Shown: positions 1 through 11,995, counted from the stretch's first letter. The stretch: DNA of 64,000 nucleotides from Pratylenchus scribneri (GCA_030063045.1 JAQSEB010000060.1:620001-684000); one strand, 5' to 3'. Numbers and translations are program-made. Notes: generated from the sequence alone by a model not told the origin.

Positions 1-822
1 TTATAATTTTCCCATTTTTATTAATTCCCGAAAATGATGACCATATATTGATGCGCGCAAAGCCTGTAATATAATGTGGTGGTGCCACCAGCTGCCGGGG
101 AATTGAGACTAATTCCAACAAATTTGTTCCCCGCTTCTGCATCCTTATTACAGCATACGGAATTTCCGACATATCATGGGGTAATAGTCTAGTCCGTAGC
201 CCCCATGAAATTTGCACATGTCCAATGCGATGTGGTTCCACTTTTCCGTGCAATTTTGGATAGCATAATTGATGGAATAGCCGACTTGTGGTGCAAATTC
301 CTCTGCTGATCATTTCCTCTCGTTTGATTGATTCCATCACTTCGATAAGCCAGTTTGGAACATACAAACTTTAAATAGAATTTAGAATATTAAAATAATT
401 TTAATTTGGATGGTAAATTTGGCCAAAAAAACATTGAAAATGGCGAAATGATTATAATGGTTTGTCCTAGACCCCCAAACCTTATACCCAATCGATAGAT
501 CTTGTTGAGACGCATCGAATGGTATATATTTTGACATGGTTTGATCAAAAATTGAGGGTTTTAAACCACTTAAACCATCATATGGGTTTTGGTTCAAAAC
601 CAATTAAATCACGACAAATTATATAGCAATCGAAGCGTCTTGACGAGCTCTATCCAATTGTATATGATTTGTGAATTTTGGGCAAACCACTAAACCGGTA
701 TAAACTTTCCGCCATTTTCAATACTCCTTTTCGCCATTTTAAATATTTCCCATTTTAATTTTAGTAAACCTTTCTTCTTCATCCATATTTTCATGTTGGT
801 CATTCTCTTCTGCATTATTCAT
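1..822 (-). CDS. F-box-like protein, left arm, partial at window edge
   Basis: Two minus-strand exons are visible, about 822-770 and 368-1, joined by a phase-matched intron that contains a palindromic MITE. The first encodes a short acidic start (ATG at 822). The second is open for about 120 codons and runs off the window. It begins VPNWLIEVMESIKREEM, and its spacing of Pro-Trp, hydrophobic and Cys-Leu positions matches MPNWFFDSLPWISRKDM in the plus-strand gene at 8747-11995, so the two are paralogues. The pattern resembles an F-box (SCF ubiquitin-ligase adaptor), which I infer rather than prove. It starts about 265 bp downstream of the MATH-BTB copy on the same strand, the same order and spacing as in the right arm. 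The rest of the protein is outside the window. Confidence 0.6.
395..745. repeat. Palindromic MITE, family A, copy 1
   Basis: A non-coding imperfect palindrome of about 350 bp inside the intron of the F-box-like gene. Both ends read toward a GGCGAAA/CGCCATTTTC motif. The inner part has repeated GGTTTAAACC-like boxes and GACGCGTC/GACGAGCTC-like boxes. The same unit recurs at about 2035, 8118, 9000, 11340, 13235 and 52720. Edges are approximate. Confidence 0.7.
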
Positions 823-1189
823 GTTGTCCAATATTCAATCCAGTTAAATGTTCTTGATTTAATTTTGCAATTTAAAAAATTTAGAAATTAAAAATTTCAA
901 AATATTAAAAAGCGATTCAATTCATCGCTATAATTGAAATGTTGATAAAAATTTACAATTTTAAAGTGAATAAGTAAATTTTATGCAAAATATGAAATCG
1001 GTCCAGAATTTATTTTAAGCAAGAAATAATTTTAGATGAAATTAATTTAATCAATCCTCAAAAATCCATTTTGCGCCGAATTTAATTTCACTTGGCCATA
1101 GCTTTTAAGACTTGTCCAATCACCTCTTCATCGGCTAATAATAATTTCCATCCATCCGTTTCCAATATCTTTAAATGTACAAAATATTT

Positions 1190-1380
1190 TATTTTTTTTC
1201 TAAATGAGAAATAATTTGACGAAAACTTTTTGTGTCGAAAAATATTCTATTTTTGCGGCCATATAACTTGGCCATAATTAGGGGTTTAGAGAATCTTAAA
1301 GAAGTCTGCTGATTTGGCCAAGTTATATGGCCTCAAAAAATCATTATTTATTGATATGAAAGTTTTCGGCAAATTAATAC
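1190..1380. repeat. Palindromic MITE, family B, copy 1
   Basis: Inverted repeat with a left arm near 1210-1275 and a right arm near 1310-1376. Both carry the GGCCATATAACTTGGCCA motif and a GTCGAAAAA tract. It sits in the last intron of the left MATH-BTB copy. A second copy lies at 4957-5213. Confidence 0.55.
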
Positions 1381-2034
1381 ACATCCTTTTCTAAATTGTT
1401 CCACCTCATTCATATGCATTTTGATAAAATTGATTGCTTGAGCCTTAAGATTATTGGCCAAATGGATTTGCCAATAACAACAATTCACAGGCATTTCCAC
1501 TCTCCAATGAATTAATCAATTTGCGTTCACAAATGAGCTAAATAAAATTTAAAATAATAATAAAAATTTCGTTACTTTCAAGCGAGTGAGCTCATATTTT
1601 TCAGCAGCAATCAGTAAATCTTCGGCCATTCCCACTTCCAAATCCGGTTCTTTTCCGCTATATCTAAAAATTAATATTTTAAAAAAATTGATGAAATTTG
1701 ATTAAACCGTACATAAATCGAAGCATTTTATCGATCACAGCACCCTTAATATCCTCAATCTCGATTACTGTTTCGCTCGAGCATTTCATGCTCAAACATG
1801 GCACCAAAAACCGGCGAGCGGCAACTCAAAATGCACTTGTGAACCTTAAATATAAATAAGTTTATTGATTAAATAATATACTCTCTTGAACCTTAAATTC
1901 TTTATTGTCTTCCGAAATGATTTTGCAATCCGTGAATATACTTTGCTCATATAAATTGCTCAAATCCTCCATTCCTCGACATTCCGGCACTTCAACATGA
2001 GCTTTTTCAACCTTTGTATGATCATTATATAATG

Positions 2035-2375
2035 GGAAATATTAAAAATGGCGAAAAAAACATTGAAAATGGCGAAAAGTTTATAACGGTTTAGTGGTTT
2101 GCCCAAAATTGACAAACCATATAGCATTGAATAGAGCTCGTCAAGACGCGTCGATCAGGATATAATTTGTCATGGTTTAATTGGTTTTGAACCAAAACCC
2201 TTAAAATGGTTTAAGTGGTTTAAAACCCTTAATTTTTTGTCAAACCATGACAAAATATATACCAATCGACGCGTCTTGACGAGATCTATCAATTGGATAT
2301 AAGGTTTGGGAGTCTAGGACAAGCCGTTATAAACTTTTCCCCATTTTCAATGTTTTTTTTCGTCAAATTAATTAC
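2035..2375. repeat. Palindromic MITE, family A, copy 2
   Basis: Same palindrome as at 395-745, in the intron between exons 5 and 6 of the left MATH-BTB copy. The two arms read toward each other around a TTTAAACCCTTAA-like centre. Confidence 0.7.
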
Positions 2376-3117
2376 CATCCTTATATAATTATTATTTTTT
2401 TGTTATTGTCTTTGCTTTTCTTTTGCCTACTTTTATACTCGACTCGAAACTGCCATTTTTCTGGACTAGAATCCATCTATAGGGGGCACCAGAAATATGT
2501 GATTAAAAATTCAATAGAATAATAGGAAATTAGGCTTCGAAAAAGAAATAATGTCAAGTTTATTTTTTATTCATTCAACTATTTTTCATCTGCATTCGTA
2601 AAAACAAAATAGGTATATACCGATTCTTGTAGAACAATCAGCTTGCACACAATCGTACATCGGTCGCCTTCAAGGTAACCATTTTGATCATTGAACAGTC
2701 TGTCTCTTTTGATCAACTTGTTAAAGCCCCATGATGGGTGCAATCGGTTGAATTTGGAGCATTCTTTCAGCACTAGAAAAATTTTCTCATTTTTTTATAA
2801 ATGCAAATTTTACTAGATGATAGCACATATTCTTGGCCGTCAGATTTGCGTATGGAAAATTGAAATTTTGCATCCGCTTCCTCATCGTTAGAAGAATTGA
2901 TGAGTATTATATAAAGCGAAATATAATCCTTGAATTCCTCTTTGTCTCCATTTGGATACATTTTCAGCCGCCATTTTTTCGCATTCGGTGTTGTAGACCT
3001 TTGTAGGCAATAAACCAAATTTTGTTAAAAAACCATTAATCCCTTAAAAATTTTCCTTATACAATTTTTTAATCGCCATTAAGGTATGCGCCAACTATTC
3101 GCTAGCCGACTGTCACG

Positions 3118-3455
3118 GTCAATTTTCGCCGTTCATAACTCATAAAGGACTGAACAAATTTCATTAATTTTAATATAAAATTAAAGAGCAGACTTTTGAC
3201 ATCCCAAATGATTTTAATTTTATTTAAATTGATTCAGAAATAATAAAGTTATGGTCAAAAAAACCATTTAAAAGCTTTTACAAGGGATTATTGGAAAACA
3301 CATTGGTTTTTCTTGCATAATTTCATCCATTCTGAACCAATTCTAATAAAATTAATATCATTAGATTGATAAGAGTCTGCTCTTTAATTTGATATAAAAA
3401 TCATGAAAAATTGTTTAGTGCTTGGTGAACTATTCTAACGGCGAGAAAATGGCTA
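3118..3455. repeat. Palindromic MITE, family C
   Basis: Inverted repeat whose arms (about 3118-3200 and 3375-3454) both contain TTAAAGAGCAGACT in opposite orientation, followed by matching AATTTCAT and TCGCCGTT blocks. The arms are about 80 bp. It is in the 5' intron of the left MATH-BTB copy, and the hAT-like element that starts at 3471 appears to have inserted at or just beyond its right end. Confidence 0.55.
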
Positions 3456-3470
3456 CTCCCTAGTCCTTAC

Positions 3471-4012
3471 CAGAGCTGTGCTTTTCATAAATCTTGACTC
3501 CGACTCCGACTCCAGACTCCGACCTTTCAAAAATTTAGCTCCGACTCCGGACTCCGGGGTTTCCAATTTTTGACTCCGACTCCAACTCCGGAGTCGTTCT
3601 AAAACTCGACTCCGACTCCGGAGTTTGACTCCGCAGAAAATTTTTTTAAGTAATTTCGATTTGGCTCTAGGGCATTTTTGTGTAAAATTAACATCTATTT
3701 CCGAAAATGATATAATTTCGGTACGAAAATTTCAATTTTAATCAAAATTAACCAAAAAAATTAAATTTTAAAAAAATTAAAAAGGGAAATTTTTTAAAAA
3801 TTAGGTAAAAAATACAATTTTTCAAATAAAAATCCGGAGTCGACCGGAGTCGCTCAAAATTTTTGACGCCGACTCCGACTCCCAACTCCGACCTTTGACA
3901 ATTTTGACTCCAGCTCCGACTCCGGACTCCGACCTTTTCAATTTTTGACTCCGACTCCAGCTCCGGAGCGGAGTCGGAGTTGGAGTCGGAGTCGGAGTTG
4001 GACCCAGCTCTG
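3471..4012. mobile_element. Non-autonomous hAT-like element with GACTCC repeats
   Basis: The element begins CAGAGCTG and ends CAGCTCTG. It is flanked by a perfect 8-bp duplication GTCCTTAC at 3463-3470 and 4013-4020, the size made by hAT transposases. Both subterminal parts are built of GACTCCGACTCCGG-like repeats in inverted orientation, with an AT-rich centre. There is no transposase. The unbroken target duplication shows that the ends are placed correctly. It lies in the first large intron of the left MATH-BTB copy. Confidence 0.85.
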
Positions 4013-4956
4013 GTCCTTACCATTAATAACAAACATTTAGTTCATTAAATGTTATTAAAATAAAGTAAATAAAAAATCTATTTATTTTTTGAAATGTTCT
4101 GTGAAATAAATGTTTTTTTTTGGATTGGCCATAAGCCAGCTACTATATTTAACACTAAAAAACCTTTATTTTGCATTCTTTAATTTCAAAAAAAAATACT
4201 TAAAATCTTCCGATTGAAAAAATTCGCCATGTTTCTTCTGCCGAAAGGAAAAGTTGTCAATCTTTAAATATAATCAATTTTAAAAAACTTATAAAAAAAA
4301 AATATCCAACCGTCCAGACGAATTTTTCACTGAAATTTGGAAAGTTAGGTAATTAGAAAAATTCTTATGTTTACGTTGTGGTCTTCAATTGATTGGTGCA
4401 AAAAATATATTTCTCCGGTGCATTTTGATGATTGTTCGACATAATTTGGTGTAAATTGTTAAATTATTTTGTATAATTTTTGAGCTGAAACTGAAAATTA
4501 CATTTTAAATGAAAAAAGATTTAATTATATTCAATTTGTATAAAGTTTTGTTAGAACTTTTAGATTTTGGAGCAAAGGAATAGGATGAAGGGGACCGGGA
4601 ACGGGGAAGTCAACGAGCTTTAAAAATTGTTTGATTTTTTCTCTGTTTTTCTTTGTTTTTTTAGGGAGCTTGGTGTGTATGGATTTTGAGTATAGATCTT
4701 TTAGGGGAATTCCAAAATTCAATTATGAATATTGAATGGATTGAATTTGCATACCTAACCTAGATTGGTAGACCTTAGATTTTTCAAGTCGACCTAGACT
4801 GGGCTTTACCTGACCATGAATATTTTTAACCTGGTTCTGGATCTTGAGCTCAAGTTCCACAGATCGACATTGAGCTTAAGCTCTAATTTGAGGTCTACCA
4901 ATCTCTGCTGATGGATTGGGTAGAAAATAAGAAATAATATAATGGAAGTCATTTAA

Positions 4957-5213
4957 TTTGGCAAGAAAAACACTGAATTTGGTAAAATCTTTCGTGTCGA
5001 AAAAATAATATATTTTTTAGACTATATAACTTGGCCAAATCAGGCTTCTTTAAGATTCCCTAACCCCTAGCCCTTAGCCTCTAATCCCTTCCTGTCCTGA
5101 GCCTAACCCTGAGCCCTAATACCTAGTTGGGGTTAAGTTAAATGGCCGCAAAAATATATTATTTTTCGAGACGAAAGATTTTTGCCAAATTCAGTGTTCT
5201 TCTTGCCAAATTA
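4957..5213. repeat. Palindromic MITE, family B, copy 2
   Basis: Arms of about 60 bp. Left, from the GGCAAGAAAAACACTGAATT block near 4969, and right, ending TTCTTGCCAAATTA near 5213, are reverse complements. The centre is rich in CCTAACC and CCTAGCC. It lies between the divergent MATH-BTB genes, close to the axis of the inverted duplication. Confidence 0.65.
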
Positions 5214-5503
5214 ATATTGTCATTGTCTCATAATCATAATATAACACAAAGGTCCTAATCTGATATGCAAATTTTTATCTTATTAGTAATTACTCTGCTT
5301 GAATTTTCCCTTTCCCAAATCAAAATATCGATTTTAATAGGATTTTTTGTTCTCAATATGAAAGCCATATATCATAATTCAAACTTTCAAACGCATAAAA
5401 ATTAGATTTGAGAATTTTAATTTTCCTTATGATCCAATATATATCATGACATTGAATCGATAGCTTAAAACGTATTTAACAGCAACAATTAACACATTCA
5501 AAT

Positions 5504-8451
5504 ATGTCAAACAACAACAATCCAATTGCATTCAAAAAGTACAATTTTTGCACCACCGAATTCAAGACAACAACGTAAAAATATAAGAATCTATAAAAAT
5601 AAATAATAATCCCAAATTTTTTGTAGTGAAAAATTCGTTTGGACGGTTTGATATTTTTATAAAAAGCTTATTTTTCTTTTTGCTATTAAGATTAAGAACT
5701 TTTCCGAATTGCCGGAGAAATGCGGCGAAAATTTGGATTCTGCAAATTTCATGTAATTTTTACATTAAGAATGTAAATCAAGGTTTTATTGTGTGAAATT
5801 AAACATTGGATAAATAAATCTGTAAATGGTTGGTTTCCCTAAACGAACAGGGTCTCATTATTGGTGATTAGGATTAAGGGATAACTTAGATGATAGCCTA
5901 TTTTTTAAAGAATCTAACCCCATACCGAATGATCCATGGGGGCTACTGTTACCTTTCCTCAGTTGAACAAAATCGGTATTTATCGGTTATCTGCACGCAG
6001 TTTTTGAAAAAAATGTAAGGTTTTCTACCTACGGATGATTAGGGTTATGGATATGGCAGATGATAAACTATCCCTAGTTGACCCTAACCTAGTACTAGTA
6101 CTTACTCATCCAGGGTTTATGTCTGCTGAGAGGGGATAAATATGAAAAAATAAAACTGACGGGTCCCTCCGCCCCTATGAGTGTTGGGGATGGGATTAGG
6201 GTGCAGAAACAAAACAGGATAAGTACCCCCTAAATAGACCGGATAACCGATGGGAGTTTTAACTTTCTACGGCAATGTTGCCGCGGGTCGCCAAAAAGTT
6301 CGTGTCGGGTTTTGGATCGGGGTCAGTCGAAAATTTTCGAGATAGAATCGAGTCTCGGGTGGCCCAAAACAAAAACCTCGGGTTTGGTTTCGAGTAACCG
6401 CGTCAATCCTGTTCCAAAGTTGACTCAAAAATCTAAGTATAGATAGATTAGTACCAAAAATATGGTGATAAATACCGACAAGCATCGGATAAGTGTGCCA
6501 ATAATACTTCTTTACTTAAAGTTCCACTGCACCGAATGGCAAACTTTTGAAATGGCGTTTGATGATTAATCCAAATGGACATAATGAAGAAGCCAAGGAT
6601 TATGTTTCACTTTATCTAAATCTGATCGACTCGGACAAAGAGCAAGTGAGGGCAAAGTTTCAATTTGCATTTCGTAAATCCGACGGCCAAGAATACGTTT
6701 TATCATCTAGTAATAATTAAATTATCTTTTTTATAAAACCGAAAATGATTTTTCAGTGTCAAATGAATTTCACAAATTTAATCCAACTTCGAGCAAAAGT
6801 TGGGGCGTTAATAAGTTGATCACACGAAAAAACCTATTCAATACGAATTATGGTTTGCTTAACGGCGATCACCTCACAATTGTGTGCACACTGATAGTCC
6901 AGCAAAAATCGGTATTTTTTCTTGGTAATTATCGGATTTTGGGTCTTATATTCCCAAAAGTTAAGTGGAAACCTGAAGGGTCCTTTTATGGTTTTTGGGA
7001 TAGGCAGGCTAGGGATTTGTTAGATAATTTTTATCCAATCCTATCCCTGAATGACCCAAACCCTAATCCTAATTTGATTAGGGTTGGACAAAGTCGGTTT
7101 TAGTTTAAGAAAACCGATGAAATTTCAAACCAAAGTTGGGAAATTTAATTTTGCTCAAAAAACGAAAATAGTAAAACCGAATCTGTCCAATCCAAATCCT
7201 GATTACATAAAGCGGGTCCCTTCGCTTTTTCCCTTCTTAACAAAAAATGGACCCAAACCCGATAAGTACCTTTTTCTTAGCTGAAATGATATCTAATTGA
7301 TAATGTTGAAAGGTCCAAAAAGCGCCATTGCTGGATGTTGAAGTGCCGGAATGTCGAGGAATGGAGGATTTGAGCAATTTGTACGAGAAAAGTTTGTTCA
7401 CCGATTGCAAAATCACTTCGGAAGATGATAAAGAATACAAGGTTCAATGTTTTATGGCTAATTCCCGGGAATTAACCGGGGTTCTATCTAGTTTAATTTT
7501 GGATTTCGGCTTATAGGTCATCATAGATTTTTATTTTCTAGCCCTAAACCCATTCCAGCCCTAACCATAGCCTAGTTAAACCGGTTTAAAACCTCTAAAT
7601 TTCATTTGGCTATAACTTCTAAATTTCATTTGGCTATAACTTAGTTTCAAACCTGTCAAATCAGTTTGAAATTGAAATTTCATAGACTAAATCGACCACA
7701 TCCGAGTCGAAAGAGCCTATTCACGAGTCCTTTTCACGAGTCCGTAAGATATCTAGAAGCCGCGATTCACAAAATTAACTAGACAAGCCTCAGCTAATCT
7801 TTTCTAAAACTTTTTAAGGTTCATAAATGTATTTTGGGTTGTCGATCGCCGGTTTTTGGTGCCATGTTTGAACATGAAATGCTCGAAAGAAACAGCAATA
7901 CTATCGAGATTGTGGACATTAAGGGTGTTGTGATCGACAAAATGCTCCGCTTCATGTACACTATTTCACCAAAAATTTACAAATATTGATTTTCAGATAT
8001 AGCGGAAAAGAACCCAATTTGGAGGTGGGAATGGCCGAAGATCTGTTGATTGCCGCCGACAAATATGAGCTCACACGTTTGAAGGTAACATTCTATTTTC
8101 TTTTTAAATTTGGATAGTACTGAAAATGTCGAAAATAATGCTGACAATGCCGAAAAGTATTAAGAAGTTATATAAAGGTTTAGTGGTTTGTCCAAGATCA
8201 CCAAATCATATACACAATCGATAGATCTCGTCAAGATTCATCGAATTATATATAATTTGTCCAGTTTTGGCCATAATCTTTTCGCCATTTTCAATATTCT
8301 ATTCGATATTTTCAATGTTTTTTTTCCACAAATTAAATACCATCGTAATAGAAATTCCTAATGATATATAATTTTAAAGGTAATGAAAACGGAAGGATGG
8401 AAGACATTGGCCGACAAACAATTGGTGGAACAAATTTTGATGGCAAAGTGA
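5504..8451 (+). CDS. MATH-BTB domain protein (SPOP-like CUL3 adaptor)
   Basis: Nine exons: 5504-5574, 5627-5645, 5691-5752, 6522-6709, 6757-6911, 7313-7441, 7819-7955, 7997-8084 and 8380-8451. They total 921 bases, giving 306 aa and a TGA, with every junction in phase. The MATH domain starts with the FVWTIKNFSELPEK motif and includes SLYLNLIDSD and a GW-like/GVNKLITRKNLF strand. The BTB domain follows from about residue 175 ([57 protein letters not shown]). In known family members MATH binds the substrate and BTB binds cullin-3, so it is probably a cytoplasmic or nuclear ubiquitin-ligase adaptor. It is divergent from its broken paralogue at 1088-4442, and an F-box-like gene starts 296 bp downstream, a spacing compatible with a nematode operon. 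The 5' exon is supported by identity of position and phase in both copies. Confidence 0.88.
7655..7800. repeat. Fragment of repeat family F in an intron
   Basis: The stretch from about 7660 (TGAAATTTCATAGACTA-like) through a CGAAAGAGCCTATTC block to a GCCGCGATTCACAAAATTA-like end is also found, diverged, at 44,235-44,340. It lies in the intron 7442-7818 of the MATH-BTB gene. Confidence 0.45.
8118..8335. repeat. Palindromic MITE, family A, copy 3 (short)
   Basis: A shortened copy in the last intron of the plus-strand MATH-BTB gene, keeping both end motifs (GAAAATGTCGAAAA and CGCCATTTTCAATATT) and the central GATAGATCTCGTCAAG box. The middle is deleted relative to copy 1. Confidence 0.6.
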
Positions 8452-8746
8452 AATTGAAATCGGCGCAAAAGGAACTATGAATGAATATTTACGGATTGCA
8501 ATAAATAAATCCACTTAAACTATATATTTTGCATAACATAAATTCTACAATCGATTTTAAATATTTCTGCATAAATTATATTTAATGGAAAATTTAAAAA
8601 TTTTTAGATAATTCATAATTGTGAATCGCAAAATTCAAATTATTTAACTTACTTTTTTTATTCATTTAAAACAGTTTAAAAATTTATTTAAACTAAAAAT
8701 CAAACAAATAATTTAACAATTGAAATTTAACATCAAAATTGAGAAA

Positions 8747-11700
8747 ATGTCGGGCGAAAATTCGAAATTGGACAGCGAAATGAATGTTTTGAAAGAAAAA
8801 TTGGACACCATTCATGGTCCAAATGCCGAATTGACAAAGCAAATGGAATTGAGTGAAGCAATTGAGGAGGTGAAAGCAGAAAAACTTCAAGTTGGTTTGG
8901 CAATTTAATGAAAATAAATGGGTGCAAATTATGTTGCCGAAAGATTTAAATGTTTTTGCCGAGAAAATGCATTATTATGCCGAAAGATCAGTTTTTTGAT
9001 TATAATTTTTTTTATGCTTGATCTTAAACCTCTAAACCTTAAATCCATTTTATAGAGTTCATCGAGACGCGCCGATTGGATTTATAGTTTGTCGGGGTTA
9101 GGTCTTAAAGGTAACCGTCTAAACCATATTTTGGTTTAAACCCCAATAAATTATACATCAATCGATGCGTTTCGAAGAGCTCTATAAAATGGGTAGATAT
9201 AAGATTTATGGGTCAAGGATCAAGCACAAAAGAGTTGTATTCAAAAAACTGATCTCGCGACAGAATAATATTATCTTAAAATAAATGCAATGCAAACAAA
9301 AAACGTTAATAAATATTTATAATTATAATTTCTATTAAATTAATATATTCTCATTATTTTTTTTTAATAAACAGGACAATACAACACAATCAATTGACTC
9401 AAAACTGAATTCACAACAAATGGAAAAAACACTGGAAGAAAATTCCACCAATTCAAAAACACCAAAAACGATGGGAAAACGGTTTAATAAGAAATGTATT
9501 TAATTGTGATAAAAAAGAATTCAGTATGCCGAATTGGTTTTTCGATTCGCTGCCATGGATTAGCCGCAAAGATATGGCCAATTCCTCGTTGATCTATTCA
9601 TGCAAAGCATTGAAGCAATTATGTTTGCCAAAACCACACATTGTGAATTACCTGGATTTTGGGGCAGAACTCAATAATGAAACCGGAATTTATGAAGCCA
9701 AATTGGAAAAATGGGGCTATGGATTTGTGCCAATTGCCCAAGCTCCATCACCCAGCTTTATCATTGGATTCAACAATATCATAATACGGTATGAATTTTG
9801 AATTAAGTAAATATGGGAAAAAAAAATCTAAAATTAACAAAAATTGAATATTGCAAAAAACATACAATTTATAGTGGTTTTGAATTAAATAACCAATCGA
9901 TTGAGCTCATCAAATGCATCTTTTGATATTGATTGGCCACAACTGGGCGATGGCGTTTGTATCTAATTAGGGCTAAACACTAAACCGATATTGATGATTT
10001 TGGTTTCAAATTAAAGAACGCCCTGCTGGCTATCTGTTGTTATAAAATTTTTTTGTTATTTGGTTTGGTTAAGATTTGGTGAAATTGTGTTCAATAAATT
10101 TGAAAAAGACTATATTTGCAATTTTTTTAAGGTTTTTGAACATAATTACATCAAATTGTAACCAATCTAATCTAAAAATAAATTTTATATCTACCAATAG
10201 CCAGAAGTGCGCTCTTTATTTTGATACCAAATTCATCAATATCGGTTTAATCCTTAATTAGCTTCGAGCGCCGTCGCCCAGTTGCTCCTGTCCCTTTGAT
10301 ATTGAATAGCCTAGTTTAACCAATTCTTAATAATTGTGTACTAAAATTTAATACAATAGCTTTTCCGAATCATTAAAAATTACATATCATTAGATACATC
10401 GTGATAAGATCTATTTGGTATATATGGTTTATGGGTCTAGAACAAATCATTGTGTAATCTATTCTATTCACTCTTTTCAATGTTGGTTAGCCGACATTTG
10501 CGGACCCGACACTTTTGAACGAAAGAATCTGGTGCCGATGGTAGTAAAGCTGGTGTTACATTGTTTATAACATTTTATTGGGCCTAAAATTAGCTATAAA
10601 ACGATATCAAAAGCTTTGACGAATGTTGAATATTCACCGAGTTATAACCAAAAATCTATTTAATTAAAATTGTGTTTCTGGCCGTTTTTTGGCCATAATT
10701 CGTTGAATATACAATAATCGTCAAAGCACTTGATATCATTTTGTAACTAATTTTATGCCTAAAAAATACTATAAACCATGTCACACCAGCTATAACTATA
10801 CCACCATCGGCACCTGACTATTTCGTCCGCAAGTGTCTCGGGTTTTATTTCGCGTCATTTTCTATGAATTTTTCACCCAATTAAAAGGTAGCCTATAAAT
10901 TTTTATAATTACAGTTTTTTGGATGGCCGGGTTATGAAATTCATCGAATGCATTCTGCCAAAATTAAATGGAATTTCATTGTTCGTTCGCAGTCTTCCAT
11001 GGCACTCAACGGAACATGTTAACCCAGTTCTACCTTTGTTCGAAATGTTGGCAAAGAAAGCCGTTTTAATGCGTTCATATTTCGGCCATTTCTTGCGCTC
11101 CCATCCAAATGCTGATGCCATTATTGAAAATGTTCAACTACTCAGCACTGAAATGTATAAAATGGATGATGTGGATGTGTTCATCAAATGGTTGATCAAA
11201 TGCCGGCCTGACAAAAAGCCAAAATTCCTCGATTTTTTCCAAGCAGAGAACACCAAATTCATTCTTATTGACAAAATCAAAGAGGTTGGTTATAAATTAT
11301 AATATTAATTTTTTATGGAATGCAATTTTTAGGCCATTTTTTATTTTTATCACAAAAGTTATAATAAATCAGAAACCGGTTTTAAACCCTACAAACCTTA
11401 TATCAATTTATTGATTTCATCGAGACACGTCATTTCGTATATATTTCTTAGTTTAAATTGAAACTAAAAGCGACAAACCGTTTAAAACATATTTTCCAGT
11501 TTTTGGTTTTAAACACTTTAATATTGGGCCAAAACCTGACATTTATATACAATTCAATGCGTCTCGATGGTATGTGAGATCTACAAATTGATATAAGTTC
11601 TATTTGGTCTAAAACCGGTTTCTGATTTAATAAAAGGCGAGAAAACAACTATAGGTTAGGGGGTAAAAATGTGAAAAGATTTTTTCTTTTTTTTTATTTA

Positions 11701-11995
11701 AATTTATTTATTTCAGCAATTTGCTGGCTCCACCCAATCGGCCAATTTCTTAATTCCATACAGCTGGGGACCACAATATCCATTTTTTACGATGGAAAAT
11801 GAACGGATCGGAGAAGTTCTCGCCCTTTATCCGAATGCAAATCAAGACCAATGGGCACCCCGAAAATTTCTTGTACGACACCCGAAAGGCGAAGAGCATC
11901 TTAGGACAGATTGGGAAAAACAATTCCAGCAAATGAAAGAATTGCCCAAAATTGCCTTAAAAATCCAAAAAACTGGGGTAAAAATGTATTTTTGA
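8747..11995 (+). CDS. F-box-like protein with N-terminal coiled coil, right arm
   Basis: Five exons: 8747-8890, 9375-9481, 9525-9788, 10915-11284 and 11717-11995. They total 1164 bases (387 aa) and all junctions keep phase. Residues 1-48 are Glu/Lys-rich and likely coiled coil; a Ser/Thr/Asn linker follows. From about residue 84 comes MPNWFFDSLPWISRKDM with Cys-Lys-Ala-Leu spacing like an F-box. A long conserved tail (about 115-387) has no motif I recognise. By analogy F-box proteins link substrates to SKP1-cullin-1, an inference here because no search was possible. The last donor could instead be used at 11978, which would change only a few terminal residues. Four of its introns carry MITEs. 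The paralogous exon in the left arm supports the model. Confidence 0.68.
8975..9245. repeat. Palindromic MITE, family A, diverged copy 4
   Basis: Inverted arms around 9030-9110 and 9120-9230 share AGTTCATCGAGACGCGCCGA / GCGTTTCGAAGAGCTCTAT blocks in opposite orientation, with TTTAAACC-like sequence at the centre. It is in the first intron of the F-box-like gene. Confidence 0.5.
9885..10330. repeat. Palindromic MITE, family D
   Basis: Left arm (about 9935-10040: CTGGGCGATGGCG, AAACCGATATTGATG, GAACGCCCTGCTGGCTAT) and right arm (about 10195-10310: ATAGCCAGAAGTGCGC, CATCAATATCGGTTTA, CGCCGTCGCCCAG) are reverse complements with mismatches. It lies in the 1.1-kb intron of the F-box-like gene. Confidence 0.6.
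10485..10845. repeat. Palindromic MITE, family E
   Basis: Long inverted arms: TTTGCGGACCCGACACTT, GGTGCCGATGGTA and GATATCAAAAGCTTTGACG on the left match CGTCAAAGCACTTGATATC, TACCACCATCGGCACC and GTCCGCAAGTGTC on the right, in reverse orientation. It lies directly after MITE D in the same intron. Confidence 0.65.
11340..11640. repeat. Palindromic MITE, family A, copy 5
   Basis: Arms with AGAAACCGGTTTTAAACC at 11,370 and GGTCTAAAACCGGTTTCTGA at about 11,608 in opposite orientation, and CATCGAGACACGTCATT against AATGCGTCTCGATGG inside. It is in the last intron of the F-box-like gene. Confidence 0.7.

Larger units (their letters stand above)
1088..4442 (-). pseudogene. MATH-BTB (SPOP-like) gene, left arm, frameshifted
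   Basis: Nine minus-strand exons can be matched one for one with the intact plus-strand paralogue: 4442-4375, 4329-4311, 4261-4200, 2998-2814, 2772-2621, 2011-1892, 1844-1713, 1663-1576 and 1168-1088, all with usable splice signals. The N-terminal half is a MATH domain (substrate binding) and the C-terminal half a BTB domain (CUL3 binding). In the seventh exon, near 1761-1770, five bases present in the plus copy are missing. The frame shifts in the BTB core and soon meets TGA. The sum of exon lengths is one base off a multiple of three and becomes exact with the five bases counted. It is either a recent pseudogene or makes a MATH-only product. Introns hold MITEs and a hAT-like element. Confidence 0.75.
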
